A stretch of DNA of 64,000 nucleotides, taken from positions 46,748,001 to 46,812,000 of the forward strand of contig JBITNC010000001.1 in the NCBI GenBank assembly GCA_050084985.1. The letters run 5' to 3'. A program made the translations under genes and the position numbers. The notes below the pieces were generated by a model, which made no database searches, was not told the origin of the DNA, and was given only the letters and a program-made list of their open reading frames with translations. Source of the DNA: Nageia nagi (Eukaryota; Pinophyta). Shown piece by piece: positions 1-12,629 of this stretch (its first letter is position 1; every line of letters begins with the position of its first letter).

Positions 1-1100
1 TTAACTTACCTCTCTTTTCATTTTCAAGCACTTTAGTTTTAGTAAGATTATCTTTCAAGACAAAGTCACCTACCTTGAACTCTTTAGGGATAATCTTCTT
101 GATATAGGCTTGTTGGATGTGAGAGTGGTAGGCACAAAGGTGTTCTATAACATTGACCCTCTTCTCATTTAAGACCTCTAGCTAGGTTAACCTAGACTCT
201 CACCTATCTTCATCAAGAATGAGACCATATAATGATACACAAAGGGATGGGATCTGTAGTTCTAATGGGAAAACAACTTCATCTGTATAAATGAGGTAAA
301 AGAGAGTGGCACCTATAGAAGTTATAATACTAATCCTATAGGCCCATAATGCATAAGGGAAATGTTCATGCTAATCTTTACCATGCTTTGGTAAAGTTTT
401 GGATAGGATTCTTTTGATGAATTTGTTAGATGCTTTAGATTAACCATTGCTTTAAGGATAATAAGGAGAACAAAACTTCCTTTCAATATGATATTTAGCA
501 TAAAAATATTTGATTTCATTAACTTTAAAGCTTGTAATATTATCCATAAATAATTTAGAAGGAACATCATGTCTAGAAATGATATATTCAATAAGAAAAT
601 CAATAATTTTACCTCCTTTTGTTGACTTCATAGGTATGGCCTCCACTCATTTAGTGAATTATTATGTATTTGTAATGATAAACTTATATTCATATCTTGA
701 AATAGGGTTAAGATTGCTAATAAAATAAAGTTTACAATAGAAAATGGTGAAGGGGATACAATAAATAGAATGAAAATCATGAGAAGGAGAAGGTTGAAGC
801 TTGGGATTCTTTTGACCTTATTCACACTTTCTAACATGCATTTCACAATCTTCAAGCATAGTAGATAAAAAATATCCAAATATAAGTAATATTTGATACA
901 CAAATTTAGCATTAAAATGAACACCATAGAGACCATCATGAGCTTGATGAAAATCCATATCTATTTCATTTTGTATGATACTTCTAAGAAGAGTACCTTC
1001 AAAAGACCTTCTATACAACAAATCACCAATAATGACATTTTTTGTAGCTAGCTTCTTAATTATAGCATTATGATCACATTCAATAGGGATAATATTATTT
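1..1100 (-). pseudogene. Element A integrase remnant, C-terminal end
   Basis: Integrase would join element DNA to the chromosome. The zinc-binding segment (1021-818) reads LYRRSFEGTLLRS, FHQAHDGLYGVHF and LEDCEMHVRKCE, retaining H-H-C-C spacing. The core (646-452) reads MKSTKGGKIIDFLIEY, LFMDNITSFK with the second catalytic aspartate, and CSPYYP. The C-terminal domain lies at about 185-1 (LEVLNEKR, then KEFKVGDFVLK). Several frameshifts separate the pieces, and the end continues beyond position 1. Confidence 0.8.
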
Positions 1101-1229
1101 TTAATATAATTAAATACATCTTGATACCATTCACATGCATTTACACAAGTAGTTGAAAAATAATTACCTTCAATGAAACTTTGTACATTATACTCATGAG
1201 AGGGCTTACCAATATTTTTTATGGTGAGA

Positions 1230-1600
1230 ATTGTTTCCTCATCTTGGCAAGGGATGCAACACTAGTCATAGCATTAGCATACCTATTGTTTTTTGTTGGG
1301 ATGGTTGTAGATTTTGATCCTTGGTGTTGTAAATGTTGGACACTTTCTTTATGATTAGTTGAGAATTACCAAATATTTTGATCTTTTTCACCTTAAGAAG
1401 TATTACAACTTTCAAACCTAGGATAAGATCCTCATATTCTACCATATAATTAGTGCAATCAAAGCTTAAGAGATAAGATAGAGGGATAACATAACCATGA
1501 GGGTTGATGAGGATAATTCTTTCCCTAGCTTTGTGAATGTACTCCAAACCATCAAAGTATAAGTTCCACTAATCACCTTTTATGAAGTCAACAAAAACCT
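1230..1600 (-). pseudogene. Element A archaeal-type second RNase H remnant
   Basis: This is the extra RNase H domain that defines the Tat branch. The frame 1547-1266 shows HKARERIILINPHGYVIPLS, NYMVEYEDLILGLKV and IKIFGNSQLIIKKVSNIYN. In C the equivalents read FFDGSKCIHKARLG, KYEALILGLKV and IFCDSQIIVKKV. In A, the second catalytic position EA has become ED and the third, CDS, has become GNS. The FDGS motif is out of frame upstream. Confidence 0.75.
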
Positions 1601-1789
1601 TCAAAAAAAAAACATCTTCCTCCCTATGATGATGCTAGAATTTAGCAATGGTGCTAGTTCTATGAGTGGTCAAATTACCCACTTCATTAGGAAATTCTTC
1701 TTATATCTTGGATACTTTATTTTGTGGATGGTTGGTGATGAATTTTGCATTAGCTTGTCCTTTAATTAATTTTTGAGTGATGAATACCA

Positions 1790-2160
1790 AATAAAATTCC
1801 TAAAGTAACATCACTCATTTCATAGCTCTTCCAGACAAGTAGGATTTGGACATGAGATATCTAAGTAGATCAACCTATAAATTTTCTATTGAGAATACTA
1901 TTGTAAAGCACATGATTTATATTGGACTATATCATGTTTCATAATCAAGCAAAGTCTTACTGATGTAATAAATGGCTCTTCCCTTGTTACTATCATCTTT
2001 TTGTGCTAACATGGCCCCTAGGGAATTCATGGTTGCTAAAACATAAAGCAGTAGACTCCTTTTTGAATCATAAGGTGATAATATTGGAGGATTAGTGAGA
2101 TACATTTTGATATTGTCCAAAGTTCTTTGAAATTTATCATCCCAAATGAGTTTCTCACCC
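1790..2160 (-). pseudogene. Element A RNase H remnant
   Basis: The RT-linked RNase H would degrade the RNA of the RNA-DNA hybrid. The frame 2120-1932 has SLLLYVLATMNSLGAMLAQK, followed by AIYYISKTLLDYET. These match the connection and RNase H start of plant Ty3/gypsy elements and align with C at about 37130-37280. The YVLAT segment stands where families usually have a YLA-S pattern. It breaks off at a stop in place of the LLDYE-RY continuation. Confidence 0.7.
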
Positions 2161-2175
2161 TTTTTCCATAAATGA

Positions 2176-2960
2176 GAAAAGTTACTATCATATCTGCTAG
2201 CTATGCAATGAACCTTTTGACTACTTGAACCTTACCATAAAGACTTCTCAAGTATTTCAAGTTCTTAGGAAGTGTTAGATCAACAATGGCTATAAATTTC
2301 TTAGGATCCACCTTAATGTCTCTACATGATACAATGAAACTAAGTATTTTAACTGATGATACTCCAAATGCACACTTTTGAGGTTTTAACTTCAACTTGT
2401 ACTCTCTCATTATTTGGAAACTCTTCCTAAAAATTGAAATGTGATCATATTTAGCTATGAATTTGTGTAGTATTTCATCAAAATATACATTAATACATTC
2501 ATGGATCATATCATAGAACATGATCACCATAGCTCTATGATAAGTTGCACCTACATTCTTCAGACCAAAAGGCATAACCGCCTAACAAAATGTGTCCCTA
2601 GGAGTAAAAAATGCTATCTTATGTTGGTCATCCTTGTTGATCCTTATCTGATTATAAACAAAAACACCATCCATGAAAGATAGTATTTCATGGCCTATTA
2701 TTGAATCTATAATCATATCAATGTTAGGTAAATGAAAGGCATATTTGGGATATGCCTTATTGACATCCTTGAAATATGTACAACATCTTATCTCACCATT
2801 AGACGTAGATGTAGAAAAAATGTTAGATATCTAAGGGGAATAATCAATAGGAATAATGAAACCAACAAAAAGATACTTCTTAATTTTCTTTTTAATAGTA
2901 AGAGCAACTCTAGGATGTATTTTCCTAGGATTCTATTGAACATGATTGATATTTTCATTA
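2176..2960 (-). pseudogene. Element A reverse transcriptase remnant
   Basis: The enzyme would copy element RNA into DNA. Fingers and palm are visible in pieces: GEIRCCTYFKDVNKAYPK near 2800, FMDGVFVYNQIRINKDDQ near 2660, then MPFGLKNVGATYHRAM from 2575. The catalytic motif, YVDD in C, reads YFDE (minus 2484-2473), so the second catalytic aspartate is replaced by glutamate. The frame continues through MREYKLKLKPQKCAFG to KVDPKKFIAI. A stop lies just before MPFGLK, and the sequence runs into the RNase H region with shifts. Confidence 0.8.
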
Positions 2961-2969
2961 ACAACTAGG

Positions 2970-3900
2970 CTATGGGTGACAAAATCAATATCAAGATGAA
3001 GCATATAAGAATAAGATAAGAAAAGACATAAAAAAACTTAGATAACAATAGGTAGTACCTCTCTTATTCTTCCAAGGTTAACTAAGATCCTATTTGGATC
3101 ATTTATGGATCCTCTCAAGTACCAATATTGATTTCTATTATTTCCTCACTAAGGTAGGATATTTCATCACTAAGTTGTGGAGGCATAGGCAATGGACACT
3201 AATCATACATCCAAACTTAGTTTTGAGAGACAAGGAGAATGAAGTGGTGGTGATAGAATCATAACAACATCGCTCCATTTACAAAAGGGAAGATACATAG
3301 AAAAAGAAAAAATAGCCTAGACCTAAGATTGAATAAAAAAAAAATACACAAAAGCAAAGAGATAATGTAAAAAAATTAACCTACAATGTATGCATTATCC
3401 ATGCAAACCTCCTCACAAAAATAAGCTTGATGTCATAAGAACCATGCTGCAAATCTCATTTCACTAGATTTGGGGAACTCACTCTATACCCACATCTTCT
3501 CAAGGATAACATCATTAGTTTGAAAGATATCCAATTGAATCAAAGCTATAGGGGGTAACAACAAATCCAAATAATAGGCTTGTAACTCTTCAATTGAATT
3601 AGTTATCATTGTATAATGCAACCACTCATCCCAAATGTCTGTAGTACAATCTTGACTACTGCTAGTAGTTTCTTCATGAATGGTGGGTGGTGGTAGGGAA
3701 GATGTGGAGTCTTCAAATCCAATGTTATTTTTCTATTTATGTTGATCATCATTTGAAATAGTTTCTATGATACCCTACTAATTCTTACCTAATCCTTTTC
3801 TACCATATTGATATTTTTGCATATAATGGTTAGCAAAAGTAGAATCAATGTTGTTGAAATGTAGTTTTATCATTCTAGGTGGGGTTTAAGAAGTAGGTTC
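2970..3900 (-). other. Element A protease-RT linker, shared with C
   Basis: No conserved domain is recognised. This interval aligns with two separated pieces of C. Positions about 3480-3680 match 26735-26890, and about 3361-3490 match 35670-35800. It therefore shows that those pieces of C were once contiguous and that B split them. Confidence 0.7.
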
Positions 3901-3989
3901 CATGTGAAAAAATTTAGTTTATCCTCATATAAGAGATGAATCTAGGTTTTAGGGATGGAAAGGTGTCACTTGATCTCTCAAAAGCTCTA

Positions 3990-4700
3990 CCAGATGTCTA
4001 TCTCTAGAATCCTATATGTTCCCATACTTACCCCTTACAGATTGATATCTACATAGGTGTTGGATTGGTCCCCTCATCTTAAACCAATTCATGAAGTATT
4101 CAAAACCTTTTAGAAGCTTGAAACACATCCATGGGATTATTCTTTGCATGAATAATTACATGTTTCCCCTTATGCATAAACTTGATCAAATAGTGAAGAG
4201 TAGGAGTGATAGCCCTAATCTTATGGATCCATGGCTATCCAAGTAAAATGTTATATGGTAAATGTATTTGAAAAACATAGTGACATATCCAATGCATTCC
4301 CTTTGATTATTATCAAATTCTTTAATCCTAATTGTTATTCTTTTCATTTTTGCATATAGAAAGGGAAAATACTTTTGCAACAAATTAGCAGAGAAAATAT
4401 TTACATTGGATATAGTATTTAATCAAATCCTTTTTAATATGAATGCTATTGATATTAACATAGATATACAAGCCCATATTCTTTTCAATCACATCTTCAC
4501 CAGGTAACTTAATATCTTGAAAAGAAAGCATATTACATATCAATTCAATGTTAAGATTCACTACTAATTCAACAAATTTGGTAACAAGAATATCTACATC
4601 AATTTTAGTTTGCTTCAATGCATTAAATAAAGCATTCTTATGATAAATTGGTAATTGTAAGAGTTTGAAAATACTTATCTTGGAATGTGTTACCTTTAAT
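3990..4700 (-). pseudogene. Element A aspartic protease remnant
   Basis: The retroviral-type protease cleaves Gag-Pol. At 4618-4385 the frame has DVIEKNMGLYIYVNINSIHI, typical of the lead-in to the active site in this family. The expected D-T/S-G then falls in a damaged stretch (KKDLIKYYIQCKYFLC) and is not readable. Downstream around 4265-4160 another frame gives YNILLG-PWIHKIRA, the usual ILGRPW flap-side motif. The active-site residue is lost and several stops are present. Confidence 0.65.
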
Positions 4701-4859
4701 TGCTAAAGTAGGTTTTGGGGTTAGAATTGTGTGGAACTTCCATTATCTTAGCATTGGTCATATGGATGTGCCCTCTAGGTCTCCAAATTGTAGAGACACC
4801 ACAAAGTTCTTCATTGAATATGAAATTCTCTAAAAGCTATTCTATGTCTTCTATATCAA

Positions 4860-5945
4860 CAACATGAGCCTCATAATGTATTTTTTCATCATTCAATAGT
4901 TTTCGTAACTTTTTTTGCAAGATCATGTAGGAGTTTGTCTTATGAACTTTGACCTTGTGATAATCATAAAATTTTGATTCATTGTACCAACTAGGTTTAT
5001 CATCATGAGGACCTAGTTCTATTTTTGTATCAAGTTTAATAATTTCCTTCTATAGGCACTCTTTGAACATCATAACAGGAGCTATATGTAACCACTTGTT
5101 CTTCTTGAATTATTTCTTGGCTTCACTCTTTTGTCTTTCCTTAGATGGTAGTTATTTAATAGCATGGACCTCTTTTTTTGCTTTCTTTTGATACTAGAGT
5201 CCCTTTGATTCTTTAATAGGGTTTCCATATTTCAAGTCACCCATTTCAACCAGTATCTCTCTTTTGTGTAAGTTTGTTGATAATCTATATGAATGGCAAG
5301 GTCATGTAGTCTAGGGATTGAAATCTTAGTTTAGGGTTTATGTTGTGGATGAACATGGAAATGACATAGTTTTTGGATAAAGGTTTAGGAAGCATACTCC
5401 AAATATTTTAAAATCTTCGGGAAAACTTATCAAATCTTTCATTTGGACCTTGGATAGCACTAACTAGATTTGAAACTATCATTTGTCTAAGAGAATGATA
5501 TTTAAAATTGATATAGAATTTTGAAATGAGTTATGCATAACAATTAATAGATTTAGCAAATACATAGAAGTAATAATTAAGCATATTACCTTTAAATGTA
5601 GTAGGAAGATATTTAGCCATGAAATTGTCATTCATCCCAAACTTCAACTCAAATTTCATTTCAAAAGCCTTGACACGATCCGTAGGATCTCCTTCTTTAT
5701 TATATGTGTCAAAAATAGGTTCTACTTGTAAGTTAGATGCCCTTTTGCTATAGATCTCATCACATAAAGGGTTCAAATTTCATGATATAGGTAGCATAAC
5801 ACTACCAGATAGATGATTAGCCCCAATTCTATAGGCATCACTTCACTCTTCATTTCCATAAAGAATATTCTTTAGATTAGCTTTGGTGGTCTCATCAAAG
5901 CTATGGACCATGGTAAGAAAATTAGTGGGTTCCATGGCTAAAACA
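4860..5945 (-). pseudogene. Element A gag remnant
   Basis: Gag forms the virus-like particle and packages element RNA. A likely start lies near 5939 (MEPTNFLTM). The clearest piece is 5776-5531, with the gag-domain pattern DPTDRVKAFEMKFELKFG followed by a YLPTTFKG stretch. The next frame (about 5530-5330) continues it with QGPNERFDKFSRRF. Toward the C-terminus near 4985 lies a zinc-knuckle-like segment reading YDYHKVKVHKTNSY; the family pattern here is C-x-x-H with GH and a final C, so both cysteines have become tyrosine. Internal stops and at least two frameshifts show it is dead. Confidence 0.75.
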
Positions 5946-6011
5946 CTTAGAAAATTGATATTAATCCTATCCAAAATGGTTTTCATGCAAATAGTGAAGG
6001 ATAATGTGATG

Positions 6012-6038
6012 TATCGAAAAAAAGTTGGGTTCACTAAT
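6012..6038 (-). other. Element A primer-binding-site region
   Basis: Directly after the LTR end, the minus strand reads ATTAGTGAACCCAAC. This is where a tRNA primer site is expected. It resembles the TTTTGGTGAAACTAAC found at the same place in B, but the tRNA species cannot be named by eye. Confidence 0.4.
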
Positions 6039-6768
6039 TGTTATAGTTGAAAAATAATAAAATTAATTATTAAATTAGGGTTACTTACAAAATATTCAAC
6101 TAACCAAAAAATAATGGATAAGTAATAACAATAGTCAAATTGATCGTAACCTATCAAAATTAGAAAATAAAAGATATAAACCTATATTTTACCTATGATG
6201 ATGATTGAAGGTGACATCTAGATGAAAGAAGATGAATGATGAGCCTCTCCAAAGAATGGAGCCACCAATCCAACCTCAACTCAATAATAACTCTAGAAAC
6301 CCAATGACGATGCTCAACTACCTTTCTAGTTTAGCCTCACCTCAAGCTCAATGTTATCATCAAAAATTCATTTTATGGAATATCATATGCAATGATGTGA
6401 AAGATCATTGGGATGTATTGCTAAGAGTATAAGAATTTCTAGAATTTATTGGTGGCATTGAGAAACATTGGTCAATAATGATACTAGTAATTTCCACCTA
6501 TGATGGATTTAAGGTTATGGAAGATCAAATCATATAATGTTATGATTAATGATAATGCATGCCCCATCCACCTTTATAGGCAACATGTAAAATGCCAAGG
6601 TTCCTCCTTAGGCTTATTGTGAGATTGACCCACCTTTTACCATAAAACATTAAGATAGATGAGAGTGCACATAGATAAAGGCATTTATTTAATAAATTTA
6701 ATAAATAATTTTAGATAACTAAAAAGGGATATTTTAATTAAATTAAAATTCCTTTTTAGGTATTAACA
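6039..6768 (-). repeat. Element A 5' LTR
   Basis: On the minus strand the LTR starts TGTTAATACC at 6768 and ends TATAACA at 6039. Its first 400 or so bases align with the 3' LTR of C at 43838, including the shared stretch with TTAATTTAATTAAAATA and a TATAAA box (minus 6578-6573, matched in C at 44026-44031). The A LTR is about 730 bp. A spurious 66-residue plus-strand frame at 6232-6432 lies wholly inside it. Confidence 0.8.
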
Positions 6769-7031
6769 CTACTAATATAGAAATGTCAATGACTAGAGGT
6801 TAAATGCCAACAACCAATACTAAATGCTAATGATTGGACTAGGATACTGGCAACTCTAGAAGCATTGATAGAGGTCCAAAACATCATTTTGTAAAATACC
6901 TTATGGAAAGGTACAATGAATCCAAAGATACATAATTGTATATTTGAATTCTACTCAAGATCAATAAAGCACATATTCATTTTGATATTGTTTATCTTGT
7001 TTGTTAATAAGGTTGCTTTTTGGGTAGTACA
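6769..7031 (+). repeat. Element DE 5' LTR, distal remnant
   Basis: It aligns base by base, with substitutions, to 26488-26734. Shared landmarks include TGCCAACAACCAATAC, ATCATTTTGTAAA, ATGAATCCAAAGAT and the terminal GGGTAGTACA. The proximal part is cut off by the LTR of A at 6768. The first bases (CTACTAATATAGAAATG) match the sequence left of the CACTA insertion at 25350-25370, which ties both halves together. Confidence 0.7.
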
Positions 7032-7055
7032 TTATAGTGCTAAAAGGAGGGCCCC
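7032..7055 (+). other. Element DE primer-binding-site region
   Basis: The sequence TTATAGTGCTAAAAGGAGGG begins immediately after the LTR end. A GTGC-TA-AAGGAGGG core next to a Tat-type LTR is plausible as a decayed tRNA primer site, but I cannot name the tRNA with certainty. The first bases appear mutated from a TTGG start. Confidence 0.4.
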
Positions 7056-8990
7056 TTGCATGTAGACAACATCAATGATAAAACATAGGTGGTTTTCTAG
7101 GGTTTTTATGATTATTTATTTAGTATATATCTTGTGATTTTGTGTTTGATTATGGTTTATTTTATTCTATATTTTTCCATGTTCAAGTTACAAAATCACC
7201 AATGATTGCATATTGGATGCCAATGATTGGATAAAGACATTAAAAACTCAATAAGGATGCTAAAAATTAAGGATAGAAGTGGCTTTTCTATTTCTCATCA
7301 ATACAAGTAATTGCAATGTAGGAAGTTAAGGATGAGGATCAATAATGAATCCCTTATTTTTTATCCCTTTGCTAAAAATGCATGTAAGAAAGGGTAGTTG
7401 ATATTAATGTTGAAAATTTATTAGTTTAACATTATGTTTATTTAATTTTTAAAGTTATATTTACTTATTTTTTGGGTAGGTATGGTACAAAGCAAAACAC
7501 TTCACTTAATAATATTTTCTACCTCATCCACCTATACTCTCCCTTGGTGCTAAAAAGCGATCTAAGGTGACTAGAATGGATTGGATTGGAAAAGGGTAAA
7601 TGAACTTTTATTTTTTATTATTATCAAATTAATTTGGTAAAGGAATTTACACTAAGTTACTTCCACATTTGGAAGGAGTAATTAACTATCACTAAACTTA
7701 GAATGAACTTAAGGTAAATGATTGAGTTTAAGGTAGAATATAATACATTAAATTGGTTAATAAATATGGTGGTTATGTTCATACATTAAAAACTCTACTT
7801 TTCTTCCCTTACTATATTATAAGGTGGTTGAAGGTTGATGTGACTCATAAAGAGAGGAAAATAACTTACACATTAATACTCTTACTTATCTAACCTTACC
7901 ATGTCAAAATGTAGTCAAAGGTTGATGTCACTCATAACAAGGGGCAAAGAATTTATATTAAAAGAAAATTATCTCACATTAAAGGCTCCTTACTTTTCTA
8001 CCCTTACCATGCCGAAAGGTGATCAAAGGTAGATTGTGAATTGTAAGGAGAGGAAATAAACCATGCTTAAATACTTCCACTATTATAAGGGTTAATGAAA
8101 TATATTAAATGGTAATGAATCTCATGGGTTGACTAGATCAAGATATACACCAATTAAAAAATTAACTAAATCACATAAAAAGGTTTAATCAATAGATATG
8201 TATATTTGGGAGGGTTAGAATGTGCATCCATAAATGCTTTATTTTAGTTAAATGCATATTTATAATGCATGGTAAAATGAACATCAATGAGTTGGAGGTC
8301 ATTACCAACCATTGATTCTTATCTTCTTATGATCCCACCAACAAAATATAATGAGCCTTAAAAGTTAAAACTTGGAGATAAATACCAAGTTCATAGTTCA
8401 TAAGTTGTTACTTTCCACCAAATGATTATAAAAAAGAGGTCTATAATTAGATTTAATAATCTAGTTAGGTCTCAATGACATCCCTTAAACCCCATTACAC
8501 TAATGGAACCATTTTAAGTACCATGTTGTTACTTAGCCATAGATAGCCTAGTAGGATTACCATCCTACCTTGATTAAAACACTTGACTAGATAAAACATT
8601 CTAAGAAAACTTAAAAATATTAAGACATATAGTCCACATCACTCATACTAAAATATTAATTGAATATGCCAAAAATATAAAAAAAATATAATTACATTGA
8701 AAATGTAAGTATTCACATAGGTTATTTATGTATTAAATTATTTTCCCCTAAACATAAACGTAGAAGTAAAAAATAGAATTACTATGTTCGATGTTTGCTT
8801 TCTTTTTATAGTTTGTCAAACAAGAAAAAGAAAAAAATAAAAAGAAAGAGAGTATGGTGCACAGTTGTTCTCAAAATTCTCTTTAGGAACAATAACCATA
8901 TGGTGGATACTATTTAGAAGAAGGATAGGTCTAGTAGGAATCATTCAAGAAGAGAAACTCCTTGAAATACAAATCTTGAAGTTTATTCGA
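7056..8990 (+). other. Element DE leader, no gene seen
   Basis: No reading frame is recognisable in nearly 2 kb between the primer site and gag. It contains a short tandem array (7790-8090) and an almost pure purine run at 8822-8856. Ogre elements often carry an extra ORF here; none can be supported in this copy. Confidence 0.5.
7790..8090 (+). repeat. Three imperfect tandem copies in DE leader
   Basis: Units start near 7821 (AAGGTGGTTGAAGGTTGATG), 7907 (AAATGTAGTCAAAGGTTGAT) and 8014 (GAAAGGTGATCAAAGGTAGA), each followed by a CTCATAA-type or GAGAGGAAATAA segment and a CTTACCATG segment. Spacing is about 86 and 107 bases. Confidence 0.6.
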
Positions 8991-9011
8991 ATCCTATTTA
9001 TGATGATCTAA

Positions 9012-10640
9012 ATGCAATCAAAAAAATGTTTAAAAAAATTAAGAATTCCTTATTCTTTGCATGCACATAGCTTTCCTCTAGATTTAGAATATTTAAGGAG
9101 GGATAAACAAGCAACAAATAGTATAGAAGGGAATATTCCTCTCTCACAAGCTCATTCAGATGACATTGTGTTTCAAAGAGGCCCTTGTAAACTTAAATAT
9201 AATCATGTCACATGATATATACTAGATGGAAGTTTAATCCAATCATATTTAATAAGAGATGATTATACTCCTTCCATAATATCTAAGCAAATAGAAGAAT
9301 TCAATGATCAAATCTTTATACATACAACTACTCTTAATGCCATAATCAATAGATTATTTCGAAGTATACAATAATACTTTTCATGTTTTGAAGTCAAAAA
9401 TACCAACTCCTTTTTCAATATATAGAACACCTGAATATGATGGGGATTATTATGATTCCAAGACACCTTTTGAAGAAAGGTACAAATCATTCTCAAGGTA
9501 TGAAGAAATAATGGATCATAGGAATGAAGAATATCCTATGTATCCTCAAAATCAACTAGAAGAAAAGGATGAATTTTGTAAATGATTAAAGTAGATTGAA
9601 ACAGAATTGTGTATATAGTTTAAGAAAAAGGTAATATATGAAACAATTTGTAATGAACCAATTCATCCTAGTGTCCATAAAAAGGAGATTCCTTTTAAAT
9701 TTGACATTCTAAAAATTGAACCATTTAAAGGAAAGGAAGATAATAAAGAACATCTTAGAAGATTCAAGTATTTAAGTTATGTAATTGCTAATGATGATGC
9801 ATTAATGCTTCATGATGCTTGTTATATAAGAAATGGATTGGTGTAATAACCTAGCAGAATATAGTATTAGTTAATATTTTCAATTGGTAAATTTTTTCTT
9901 GGAACACTCTAGGAAAAACATTAAAGATAAAACTTCCATAATTGATATTACAAGATTAGAATAATTCCCAAATGAAGTAGCCAAAGATTTCATCTCAAGA
10001 TGGAGATTAATATTGAAAAGAATTCCTTAGAATTTACCTCAAGAGGAGTTAGTCAAGATGTTTAGTCAAAGTTTTTTAAAGCCTATCTCTAGTACCCTAT
10101 TAATCAAACAACATAAAACCTTTGAAGAAGCTATTTGTTAGGCTTTCATAATCAAAAAGGTTAAAATCCAAGATGATGAAATAAAAACTAAGAAAAAGGA
10201 ACCTTATGTCAAAAAAAATCAAATAGAACAAATATGTAAAACATTACCAATCAATAAAGTTTCTATTGCTAAAGAGATGGAACCATATCCTCCACAAAAT
10301 GATGAAAAATATTCTAGACCAAAAAGAAAGTTCACACCTTATTAAAATCACTCTATGATATTTTGAGAAAACTATGTGATCATTAAATAATTATTTTATT
10401 GGATATAATACTATAGTACCATAAATCTAAAGAAAGAAAATGGTATAATGAGAATGAATTTTGCCATTACCATTGTCAAAAGGGTCATGATATAGATAAA
10501 TGTATGACATTAAAAAACAAGATTCAAGATTTGATTAATAATGGAAAATTAGAACTTGAAAATTCTATGGCCATACGAAACCAAAAATTAAGAATTTATC
10601 AAAACCCTCTCCCTCAACATCAAGCTAATAATAAGAACCA
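9012..10640 (+). pseudogene. Element DE gag remnant
   Basis: The N-terminal part is in pieces (9012-9215, 9388-9585). The capsid-like region follows at about 9690-9840 with FDILKIEPFKGKEDNKEHLR and at 9900-10200 with QFPNEVAKDFISRW and LPQEELVKMFSQSFLKPISS. The zinc knuckle near 10450 reads FCHYHCQKGHDIDKCMTLKN. It keeps C, H, GH and C in the Tat-type pattern, followed by KIQDLINNGKLELEN, the usual continuation. At least three frameshifts and several stops separate the blocks. It differs clearly from the gag of A and C, so DE is another family. Confidence 0.75.
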
Positions 10641-10851
10641 AGTAATACATAACTAGATTAAGGATAATTCAACATTCATAGGAATGATCAATGTTACTAC
10701 AAGAGTTCAAAAGGTACAAGGAAGAGAAAATATCATTCCAAACAACCAACAAGATGAGGTTTATGTGCAACCACACATACCTAAGCCACAACCTATTAAA
10801 GTCTCTATGAAGGGAGCTCTACATCAATAATTAAAACATTCACAAGTAAAA

Positions 10852-11265
10852 ATGTCTCTATTTGAATTATTACAACAATCCAAGAACCATAAAGATGTAA
10901 TGAATCAATTATTAAAAATAATCAAACTAGATATAAATGATATTGAAATATATGTCTTTGTATTAAATGTTAAAATAATTCAAAAACCTACTATTATTTC
11001 CTATGATCATGAAGTTAAACATTTGAATAGGGAACATGGTCTAGATCTAGCTTTTCATAGCATAACTAAGCTAGATGCTAGAACTTTTAGGATAATCTTA
11101 ATTGATGAAGGTTTAGCTATAAACAATATTTCAATGACTACATATAAGAAGTTGAACCTCTATTTTTCAAATATTTATGCATCATCACTACAAATAAAGT
11201 CATTTAATGATGCTTTTGTGCTTAATAATGGGATCAATCTCATAGATATTGTTACAAGTTATTGA
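10852..11265 (+). pseudogene. Element DE aspartic protease remnant
   Basis: This 137-residue frame is one of the longest intact stretches in DE. It begins in the gag-protease spacer (MSLFELLQQSKNHKDVM) and reaches the active-site region RIILIDEGLAINNISM (11092-11139). The family motif is D-T/S/P-G followed by A-S-x-N; here it reads DEG, so the residue next to the catalytic aspartate is altered though the aspartate remains. TYKKLNLYFSN and SLQIKSFNDA follow as in other Tat proteases. Confidence 0.7.
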
Positions 11266-12629
11266 AGGAGATGTTATGTAATATAATATCCTTTTAGGGA
11301 GTCCTAACTAATGATATATGCCTACCATATACTTATTACTTTATAGCACCAATGTTAATATAAGGACCATTGATTATTGATATGGGTAAGGATAATTGCA
11401 CATGTTTAGGTACTTTTAAATAAAAATATATTATCAATCAAGAGTCATCCAATAGTCAACAAAAGGTTGATGATTGTTCACAACCAAAAATAGAACCCAA
11501 ACCACAAGAAAGATACTCTTGGAAAGAAAGAGAATGCAAGTTATATAAATTAATCAAAGCTTCCTCATCAAGAATTCCATCTCCAATTACTACCTCATTG
11601 AAAAGTGATGACTATAAAAAAGATGATAAGCTATCAAACATTTACCTAGTAATAGTAAAATTGTTGTATTTAGGTATAGGAGAATTTAAAATTTAGGAGG
11701 TGATATTTAATATTCCCTCTTCCCAAGATATGGGAATACCTAAAGAATCTCCTAGTGTAGTGGGAAAAATGGTTCCATTAGGAATATATCCTTATCAAAT
11801 TCTTTTTCATTTATTTAGTTCCTTTAGTACCACCTCTGATTCCTTTAGCTAAACCATGTGAGGGAGTTTTTCTACAATTCATTAGATTATTTATCATCAT
11901 ATGTGAGACCATTTTTCCAAATATATTTTAATATATTTCAATGGAAGGTACAAGTTTTATGTCATATGAATAAGGGCCTTGATATATAATCAATATATAC
12001 AACCAATTGCCAACTGATAAAAAAGTATTGGGATACAAAGCTAAGAATAAAAAGGAATCTTATCATGAGATAGTCTAACTAGAACCAAAAAATCTTGAAT
12101 ATGAGAAATCATATGAAGACTTCAAATGGATAGCAAATAAATATAATCTAGAATCTATTGTCTTAATATTGAAAAAATTTATTCTCTAACATTATTTCAA
12201 TTAATATTATTTAGATCAAAGAAATATTTGATTTGAGTTTAGAAAAAATATCCTTTGACTAGTCTAGAAGTGATGAATTTGGACCACTAAGTCCATCAAA
12301 CTTGAGTATTTCTTCATCATACTTCATGGTAGATGAGGATACTATAGATTTTACACTCATTTCTAAATGACCCATAATACAAGAGTTTAAATATATAGAT
12401 TCTATACTTCAAACCTTTGAACTCATGATAAATACAACCTTAGATGATTAAGATTTAGGTGAAGATGAGGAGTACAACCAAGATTATAAAAATTGGATTT
12501 CAATATTGAATCAAATGGAAGAAGGGTCTCATTTGCTAATTGAAGAAACTATTAAGGTAGATTTAAATGATAACCCTAACAACCCAAAGATTATTCAATT
12601 AGGAAAATCATTGAATGAGGATGACAGAT
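11266..12629 (+). other. Element DE protease-RT spacer
   Basis: Coding character persists in short blocks, such as KIEPKPQERYSWKERECKLY near 11490, but no domain is recognised and stops are frequent. In Ogre elements an intron is known between protease and RT, and its splice sites cannot be judged here. Confidence 0.4.

Larger units (their letters stand above)
1..6768 (-). mobile_element. Element A: Tat-type Ty3/gypsy retrotransposon, 3' end outside window
   Basis: Read on the minus strand, the order is 5' LTR (6768-6039), gag, protease, reverse transcriptase, RNase H, a second archaeal-type RNase H and integrase, running off the left edge. The double RNase H arrangement is the known hallmark of the Tat branch of Ty3/gypsy. 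All frames carry stops and frameshifts, so it cannot encode its own proteins. It belongs to the same family as element C: LTRs, linker and pol motifs all align, but in opposite orientation. Its LTR start abuts sequence that matches the distal part of DE's 3' LTR, so A inserted into the 5' LTR of DE. Confidence 0.85.

Noticed and set aside
6232-6432. Plus-strand 66-residue frame
   Set aside because: Lies entirely within the 5' LTR of element A and has no counterpart in the LTR of C.
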